Shown here: positions 55,158 through 64,000 of the stretch, one piece after another
Layout: each line of letters starts with the position of its first letter
Numbering within the stretch: position 1 is the stretch's first letter
Source: Leptospira sanjuanensis
GTDB taxonomy: Bacteria; Spirochaetota; Leptospiria; Leptospirales; Leptospiraceae
Direction of reading: 5' to 3'
Length of the DNA: 64,000 bases
Assembly (NCBI RefSeq): GCF_022267375.1
Contig: NZ_JAIZBH010000001.1
Coordinates: forward strand, 3,486,001-3,550,000
Made by a program: the position numbers and the translations under genes
Notes under the pieces: generated by a model
Databases searched by the model: none
What the model was told of the DNA's origin: nothing
Seen by the model: the letters and a program-made list of their open reading frames with translations, nothing else

Positions 55158-55292
55158 GTGAAATCTCCCCTCTCCAAAGAAGAATTGAAGGAGTTCCAAC
55201 ATTTGAATCCACAAAACGACATAATTCTCCTCACAACGAATTGTGAATTGTGTAATCTTCAAATCCCGGGAAACGTGGATTTGGAAAAAAAC

Positions 55293-55715
55293 ATGAAATA
55301 CCTACATACAATGATACGCGTTTTGGATCTGGAAAAGGCTCTCGATTTCTTCTGCATGACGCTTGAACTGGTCGTTGTGCGCAAAAAAGAACATCCCGAA
55401 GGAAAATACACGCTCGTCTTTTTATCAACGGGCGAAGCCGATGCACCCGAAATCGAACTAACCTACAACTGGGGACAAAAAGATCCTTATACCGTAGGAA
55501 GAAATTTCGGACATTTGGCCTTTGAAGTGGACAATATTTACGAAACATGTTCGCGGATCGTATCCCGCGGAATTACGATCAACCGCCCTCCTCGCGACGG
55601 AAGAATGGCGTTCATCCGTTCTCCGGATCAAATTTCTGTCGAACTTCTTCAAAAAGGACACGCATTACCCCCCGAAGAACCTTGGGCTTCCATGCCCAAT
55701 ACGGGAGAATGGTGA
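55293..55715 (+). CDS. Lactoylglutathione lyase-like (glyoxalase I)
   Basis: About 140 residues from the ATG at 55293, matching the usual start ([10 protein letters not shown]). It would convert the methylglyoxal-thiol hemithioacetal to lactoyl thioester. Metal ligands are in [12 protein letters not shown] (His), EIELTYNWG (Glu), [10 protein letters not shown] (His) and ISVELLQ (Glu). The frame is open upstream to a GTG at 55158, giving 45 extra polar residues ([12 protein letters not shown]); I judge these less likely to be translated. Ends with a strong hairpin. Confidence 0.87.
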   Translation: MKYLHTMIRVLDLEKALDFFCMTLELVVVRKKEHPEGKYTLVFLSTGEADAPEIELTYNWGQKDPYTVGRNFGHLAFEVDNIYETCSRIVSRGITINRPPRDGRMAFIRSPDQISVELLQKGHALPPEEPWASMPNTGEW

Positions 55716-55784
55716 TTCCTCTTTAAAAACGATCTTTAGCAACGAAGAACCATCACCTTCGCGACCCATAAAAACGACCGGGAG

Positions 55785-55828
55785 AAGTCCGAGAATCGAG
55801 AATCGACTCGATCTCGATTCTCGGACTT
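55785..55828 (+). terminator. Long hairpin after the glyoxalase gene
   Basis: 17-nt perfect arms (55785-55801, AAGTCCGAGAATCGAGA, and 55812-55828) with a 10-base loop. No clear T tract follows, so it may be a weak terminator, or protect the 3' end of the message. 18 bp before the next promoter. Confidence 0.65.
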
Positions 55829-55845
55829 ACGGTTTCAAAATTTTC

Positions 55846-55878
55846 TTGACTTTACATAGTGCATATACACTATGTAAA
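55846..55878 (+). promoter_or_regulatory. Promoter with palindromic operator O1
   Basis: TTGACT (55846) overlaps a 28-bp near-perfect palindrome at 55851-55878: TTTACATAGTG, then CATATA, then CACTATGTAAA. Only one pair at the centre mismatches. Its core, TAGTGCATATACACTA (55857-55872), differs by one base from O2 at 57001. It lies 29 bp before the thioesterase ATG and fits a MarR repressor site. Confidence 0.7.
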
Positions 55879-55906
55879 AAGAATCACCAAGGAAGGGAAG
55901 AATCCA

Positions 55907-56356
55907 ATGGAAGAAGAATTTCGCTTTGAATCCAGAATCCCGGTCCGTTTTAGCGATACCGACGTAAACGGACACGTAAACAACCAGAATTATAATTCGT
56001 ATTGCGACGAAGCCAAAATGAAAGCCTTCGTAAGCTCGGGAGTAGATCTCGAAAAGATGAAACGGGAAGGAATCGGACCGATCGTTTACAAAGCCGAATA
56101 CGAATATCTCGGCGATCTCAAATATCCCGATACGGTGATCGTAAGAACCAGGGTGGAATTTATTAAAAAGACAAGAGCCATTTTTCATCAGGAACTGGAA
56201 CGGGAATCCGACGGAAAACTCGTGAGCCGAGTTCGTTCTTACGGAATGTGGATCAACTTTGAAACGAAAAAACCCGCGTTCTTACCGCCGGAAGTGATCG
56301 AGAGAATGGGAGAATTTAAAAATCATTTTTTGAAGAAAGAAGCGGCGCTCGTATAA
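55907..56356 (+). CDS. 4HBT-like acyl-CoA thioesterase
   Basis: 149 residues from the ATG at 55907, with AAGGAAGGGAAG upstream; a GTG at 55859 lies inside the operator and is rejected. Hotdog fold: PVRFSDTDVNGHVNNQNY holds the catalytic Asp of the 4-hydroxybenzoyl-CoA thioesterase group, followed by CDEAKMKAF and YEYLGDLKYPDTVIVRT. It hydrolyses acyl-CoA. Control by the MarR protein encoded next is likely, since its promoter carries O1. A terminator follows. Confidence 0.87.
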   Translation: MEEEFRFESRIPVRFSDTDVNGHVNNQNYNSYCDEAKMKAFVSSGVDLEKMKREGIGPIVYKAEYEYLGDLKYPDTVIVRTRVEFIKKTRAIFHQELERESDGKLVSRVRSYGMWINFETKKPAFLPPEVIERMGEFKNHFLKKEAALV

Positions 56357-56420
56357 ACCGAAACCGCGAAAACTGCTTCTTGGAAACCTTACAATCGGAG
56401 TAATTCATGCTTCACTTGCC

Positions 56421-56458
56421 AACCGGATCCTTGCGAACTAGGATCCGGTTGTTTTTTT
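56421..56458 (+). terminator. Intrinsic terminator
   Basis: AACCGGATCC (56421-56430) pairs with GGATCCGGTT (56441-56450), 10-base loop, followed by GTTTTTTT. It ends the thioesterase transcript just before the MarR gene. Confidence 0.88.
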
Positions 56459-56495
56459 CTTACGGTATTTAAGATTGGTTATAGAGAAAACGATC

Positions 56496-56960
56496 GTGAA
56501 ACTTTCCAACAAAGATCTGAGAATGATAGGACTTTCCTGCTTGAACGTAAGCTTACGAAGAACCACCCGCAAAATCACGTCCTATTACGATTTTATTCTA
56601 AAACCCGCGGGATTGCGCATCACTCAATTTACCATCTTAGTCAGCATCGCGTATGAACGGGAATGCAGTATCACGGACTTATCCAAAATCACGGACATTG
56701 ATCGAACCACTCTTCAAAGAAGTTTGGAAATTTTAAAAAGGGACGAACTGATCCGAATCGATAAAAAAGAATCGGGAAACGTCCGCTCCGTATTTCTTAC
56801 GAAAAAGGGAGAATCCAAAGTGGAAGAAGCGATCGAACTTTGGAAACAAGCGCAGGATTCGCTAACCGAATCTTTGGGAAAAGCCAAATTCAAGGAAACG
56901 CTTGCGATCCTCTCGGAAGTCAGAAAACTTCCGATTCTTCAATCCGATTTTGAAGAATGA
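56496..56960 (+). CDS. MarR family transcriptional regulator
   Basis: About 154 residues. The start is uncertain: GTG at 56496 (with AGAG upstream) is preferred, TTG at 56475 and ATG at 56523 are possible. Winged helix: LRITQFTILVSIAYERECSI, then LSKITDIDRTTLQRSLEILK and ELIRIDKKESGNVRSVFLTK. It lies between a thioesterase and a thiolase gene, both preceded by the same palindrome, so it probably represses both. The inducer may be an acyl-CoA or a fatty acid, from context only. Confidence 0.88.
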   Translation: MKLSNKDLRMIGLSCLNVSLRRTTRKITSYYDFILKPAGLRITQFTILVSIAYERECSITDLSKITDIDRTTLQRSLEILKRDELIRIDKKESGNVRSVFLTKKGESKVEEAIELWKQAQDSLTESLGKAKFKETLAILSEVRKLPILQSDFEE

Positions 56961-57000
56961 TCCCGAATGAGAAACGGAAAGCGTCTAAAAGATAAACATA

Positions 57001-57016
57001 TAGTGTATATACACTA
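57001..57016 (+). promoter_or_regulatory. Palindromic operator O2 before the thiolase gene
   Basis: TAGTGTATATACACTA is a perfect 16-bp palindrome, with one base difference from the core of O1. TATAGT (56999-57004) overlaps it and can act as -10. The thiolase ATG is at 57034, with AAAGGAG between. Confidence 0.75.
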
Positions 57017-57033
57017 ATAAAAAGGAGAATCTC

Positions 57034-58215
57034 ATGGTTTATATCGTCGACGGAGCCAGAACCCCGTTCGGAAAATTCGGAGGCGGACTGAAAGATTTCA
57101 GTTCTTCCGAACTCGGAGTCGTCACCGCAAAAGAAACGATTCGTAAAACGGGAGTCGATCTCAATCAAATCGAAGAGGCGATTTACGGAAACGTAATTCA
57201 AGACGACAAGGATTCCGCGTATCTCGCAAGACATATCGCGCTCCGATCCGGCCTATCCGAACAATCCAGCGCGCTTACCATCAATCGTCTTTGCGGCTCG
57301 GGTATGGAAAGTATTCTGATCGGAGCGCGGAAAATTCTTTCCAAAGAGAACGAACTGATTCTCGCCGGAGGAACAGAATCGATGAGCAACGCGCCTTTCG
57401 TTTTAAAAAACGCGAGATGGGGAAACAAATACGGAGACACGATCGCGGAAGACAGACTCGCACAAAGTCTCACCGATTGTTTCGTAGATCTCACGATGGG
57501 AATGACGGCGGAGAATATCGCGACACGATACGGAATCTCCAGACAAGAACAAGACGAATGGGCCGGAATCTCTCAGGTGCGGGCCGAAAAAGCTACACTC
57601 TCGCAAACCTTCGCGGAAGAAATGATTCCCGTTGCGACCAAAGGAAAGAAATCCTTTCTATTGAACAAAGACGAACAAATCCGGGGAGAAGAATGCGTTC
57701 CTCAGTTGAAACAACTTCCCACCGCGTTTTTGAAAGAAGGAACCGTAACCGCCGGCAACGCTTCCGGCATCAACGACGGAGCCGCTTCGGTTCTTTTGGC
57801 TTCCGATTCTAGGGTTCAAAGTTCCGGCATCAGGCCGCTCGCAAAAATTCTCGGTTACGCGAACGTAGGATGCGATCCGAAGTTTATGGGTTTAGGCCCG
57901 GTATTTGCGGTTCCGAATGCTCTGAAGAATGCGGGCGTTGGAATCAACGACGTCGATCTTTTCGAAATCAACGAAGCGTATGCGTCCCAAGTTTTGGCCG
58001 TGATGAGAGAATTAAAACTCGATCCGAACAAAACGAACGTGAACGGAGGAGCGATCGCGATCGGCCACCCGCTCGGCGCAAGCGGAACCAGAGTCACCCT
58101 CTCACTCGCGTACGAACTCAAACGGAGAAATTTGAAACTCGGAGTCGCTTCGCTCTGCATCGGAGGCGGACAGGGAATCGCGATCGTATTAGAAAATCCT
58201 AATTTTATAAAATAA
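57034..58215 (+). CDS. Thiolase (acetyl-CoA acyltransferase)
   Basis: 393 residues, full length. It cleaves or forms 3-ketoacyl-CoA. Catalytic Cys in TINRLCGSGMESI (about residue 89), His in AIGHPLGASGTR, and second Cys in ASLCIGGGQGIA. AAAGGAG ribosome site. N-terminus VYIVDGARTPFGKFGGGLKD is typical of acetyl-CoA acetyltransferases. Under O2, so likely in the MarR regulon with the thioesterase; the direction (degradation or synthesis) cannot be told. Confidence 0.95.
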   Translation: MVYIVDGARTPFGKFGGGLKDFSSSELGVVTAKETIRKTGVDLNQIEEAIYGNVIQDDKDSAYLARHIALRSGLSEQSSALTINRLCGSGMESILIGARKILSKENELILAGGTESMSNAPFVLKNARWGNKYGDTIAEDRLAQSLTDCFVDLTMGMTAENIATRYGISRQEQDEWAGISQVRAEKATLSQTFAEEMIPVATKGKKSFLLNKDEQIRGEECVPQLKQLPTAFLKEGTVTAGNASGINDGAASVLLASDSRVQSSGIRPLAKILGYANVGCDPKFMGLGPVFAVPNALKNAGVGINDVDLFEINEAYASQVLAVMRELKLDPNKTNVNGGAIAIGHPLGASGTRVTLSLAYELKRRNLKLGVASLCIGGGQGIAIVLENPNFIK

Positions 58216-58308
58216 AATCCATATTTATGCGAAAGACGTTTCTTTTCTCGCATAAGGTCATCGTGGATTTCGGCGATCGCTGCCTTAAACGACGATCTGT
58301 TTTTTTCT

Positions 58309-59352
58309 CTACGGCGTTCCTTCGTTGTAATGGGAAAGGATTTGTTCGACATTCTTCCGAAACGCGCCCGCGACGCTTTCCGGGAGAATGTTTCGAATCG
58401 CGTCGCGGGCTTCGATCAAAAAGGGAAACAATCCTTCTTGGTTCGTTACCTTAAATCGGAACGAATCGCGTGTAAATTCTTCATAAGGAATTTCGGACAG
58501 GGAATTTCGGACCTTGTATGAGGATTCCGGATCGCAGACTAATTCTACTTCGATCGGATCGTGAGCTTGAAACAGCGCCGGGTGCAACACCCAATCGCCC
58601 GCCACTTCTTTCTTTTGCCCCTGCGGCTGATACAAAGAATTTTCGGCGATCGTTTCCACCCTGGAAATTTTCGGAATGATAAATCTTCTTCTTTCCTTTT
58701 TCTTTCGATCATACGCGAGAAGATAATAGTCTTCCGAATTCTTCCGGATCAAGCGGATCGGATCGACTTCGACTCGATACGTTTCTTCGGGAAAGGTTTT
58801 ATAATACAAAAACTGAACGGGAGATTTCGTTTTTAAGGATTCCAATAACTTCTTTAAAAGTTCTTCCGAAACGTTCGCTTCCGTTTGACTCAGATTCTTT
58901 TGCGTTTTGAGATCCATTTCCAGCTCGGGATATACGTCGAGTTTTCCTTCGAATATTTTTTGGGATAAGGAATACAATTCCAAAGAAGGCGATTCTTGAT
59001 ACGAACGAAGAATCGTTTCCGCGAGCGTCTGCAATTCTTCCTTTTCCAATTTCAATTCCCGATTGGAAACGTTTCGATCGAGAACGTATCCTTCCTGCGT
59101 GGATCGAACCAAAAATCCGAGTTCTCCCAATTCTTCCACGTCTCGGGAAAGTTTTTTCCGATCGGAATCGGGATTTTCCAGATTCTGATAATGATCCGGC
59201 AACAAAGATCGGATCTTCGTAAAACTCAAGGGAGAATGATGACTGAGTAAATTAAAGAGTAATGCGGAGAGTCTGGATTCCGTTTTTCCGGCTTCTTTGA
59301 CGGGAAGCGGAAAGTCTTCGTCTTCTTCGTTCCAAGTTTCACTTTCGGACAT
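58309..59352 (-). CDS. WYL-domain transcriptional regulator (YafY-like)
   Basis: About 347 residues from the ATG at 59352; an in-frame ATG at 59442 would leave almost no room for the divergent promoter. Winged-helix part [20 protein letters not shown] followed by [20 protein letters not shown] and [10 protein letters not shown]; then the WYL domain ([35 protein letters not shown]) and a C-terminal WCX-like part. PafBC/YafY-type regulators are often linked to DNA damage. Its target may be the divergent small membrane protein gene. Confidence 0.85.
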   Translation of the reverse strand: MSESETWNEEDEDFPLPVKEAGKTESRLSALLFNLLSHHSPLSFTKIRSLLPDHYQNLENPDSDRKKLSRDVEELGELGFLVRSTQEGYVLDRNVSNRELKLEKEELQTLAETILRSYQESPSLELYSLSQKIFEGKLDVYPELEMDLKTQKNLSQTEANVSEELLKKLLESLKTKSPVQFLYYKTFPEETYRVEVDPIRLIRKNSEDYYLLAYDRKKKERRRFIIPKISRVETIAENSLYQPQGQKKEVAGDWVLHPALFQAHDPIEVELVCDPESSYKVRNSLSEIPYEEFTRDSFRFKVTNQEGLFPFLIEARDAIRNILPESVAGAFRKNVEQILSHYNEGTP

Positions 59353-59462
59353 AGCAGAAACTTTCCGAGTCGCAAGATTCTCAGCAACTCGAAAACCACT
59401 TGAATCCAATCGCTTTCCCGGCAAAATCTTCCCATTCTTCATTTTTACGAAAAGGATTTCTT

Positions 59463-59678
59463 ATGAATACGATCTTGAATTACGTGATTCCTCACACCGT
59501 CGGCATCATTCTCATCGCGGTCGGCTGGTATGTCAGTATTTTGAACGTGGGTCTGACCCGTTTTACGGAAAACGTTCTGATTACGAAGTGGACCTTCGGC
59601 GGTTTGGTTTTGATTATCGTCGGGGCTTATCTTCCGGAGATTTGGATCGGAACAAGAAAACTGTTCCACAAGGATTGA
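59463..59678 (+). CDS. Small membrane protein
   Basis: 71 residues from the ATG at 59463, with AAAAGGA upstream. Two hydrophobic helices (IPHTVGIILIAVGWYVSIL and WTFGGLVLIIVGAYLPEIW). The C-terminus is basic. No family recognised. Divergent from the WYL regulator gene. Confidence 0.7.
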   Translation: MNTILNYVIPHTVGIILIAVGWYVSILNVGLTRFTENVLITKWTFGGLVLIIVGAYLPEIWIGTRKLFHKD

Positions 59679-59685
59679 TCGTAAT

Positions 59686-59775
59686 TCCTGCAAATCCGCA
59701 GGAGTTCCCACAGTTTCAACGGAACGAATAAAACATCCGGCTCAACCGTGTTTTTGTATGAGTTCCCACAAAAAT
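59686..59775. repeat. GGAACTCC-family repeats after the small membrane protein gene
   Basis: GCAGGAGTTCCCACAGTTTC (about 59698-59717) is near the reverse complement of the element at 14967-14984 (17 of 18 there with the DUF1564 gene). CCTGCAAATCCGCAGG just before can form a stem. GAGTTCCCACAAAA follows at about 59761. Intergenic, no ORF. Confidence 0.55.
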
Positions 59776-59913
59776 CCGATCTTCGATCGGATTTTTCTTG
59801 TACTTTTTCGCATTGTCTCACAATCTGCGTCTGCAAGGCCCGAAAAGATCTTTACGAGATCCAATTTTGGTCCAAAATGCGACATAATAAAATTATAAGA
59901 GCTTGAGTTGGAT

Positions 59914-64000
<4,087 letters not shown>

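Noticed and set aside
55158..55292. 45-residue N-terminal extension of glyoxalase
   Set aside because: The family starts at MKYLHT; the extension is polar with no recognisable domain, though I cannot exclude it.

Overview
The window is chromosomal DNA from a pathogenic-clade Leptospira (Spirochaetota). Supporting signs are a DUF1564 protein (a family greatly expanded in Leptospira), many lipoproteins with spirochaete-style lipoboxes, several sensors with the 7TM-DISM fold, and the rplY-pth, prs, ispE neighbourhood typical of the genus. Base composition looks mid-40s % G+C by eye, higher than L. interrogans, so one of the GC-richer members of the pathogenic clade is more likely; the species is an inference. 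About 60 protein genes and one tRNA are packed on both strands. I saw no insertion sequence, prophage, integrase or CRISPR array.

Layout. 1-6440: the 3' part of a three-module protein (isochorismatase-like, kinase-like, dual-specificity phosphatase), then two tandem paralogous membrane cyclase-like sensors. 6600-18200: secreted proteins and lipoproteins (CBM9-like, thrombospondin-3-like and beta-propeller types), a divergent AraC/NmrA-like pair, DNA glycosylase Tag and a DUF2804-DUF952 pair. 18255-22870: an unknown protein, an SbcD/YhaO-like nuclease, a YhaN-like membrane ATPase and a lipoprotein. 22873-28297: a minus-strand run of seven genes (J-domain, CBS, GNAT, thioesterase, AraC, ankyrin, RlmD-like). 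28443-34669: CstA-NUDIX, an OmpA-like protein, NRDE, PilZ and a methyltransferase. 34743-40571: two coupled lipoproteins, a secreted protein, and a DUF4178 / small membrane protein / membrane spermidine-synthase-like cluster. 41365-45880: an ftsH-EVE-SpoIIE phosphatase operon with 4-base overlaps. 46038-50976: housekeeping genes (pth, rplY, prs, a GlmU-like uridylyltransferase, tRNA-Gln, ispE, a WYL regulator). 51121-54560: DUF1564, a glycosyltransferase-like membrane protein and small secreted proteins. 55293-58215: glyoxalase, then a thioesterase/MarR/thiolase locus with two matching palindromic operators. 58309-64000: a WYL regulator, a small membrane protein, a DegT-like protein without its PLP lysine, and the 5' part of an RND efflux pump.

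Main points. Several enzymes have lost expected catalytic residues: the tandem cyclases, the syntenic peptidyl-tRNA hydrolase, the DegT-like protein and the isochorismatase-like module. A dispersed element of about 110-130 bp occurs in opposite orientations near 14.2 kb and 40.6 kb, and short GGAACTCC-type hairpins are scattered in intergenic gaps. The best candidate for an under-described system is the DUF4178 / small membrane protein / membrane aminopropyltransferase-like cluster at 36.8-40.6 kb.
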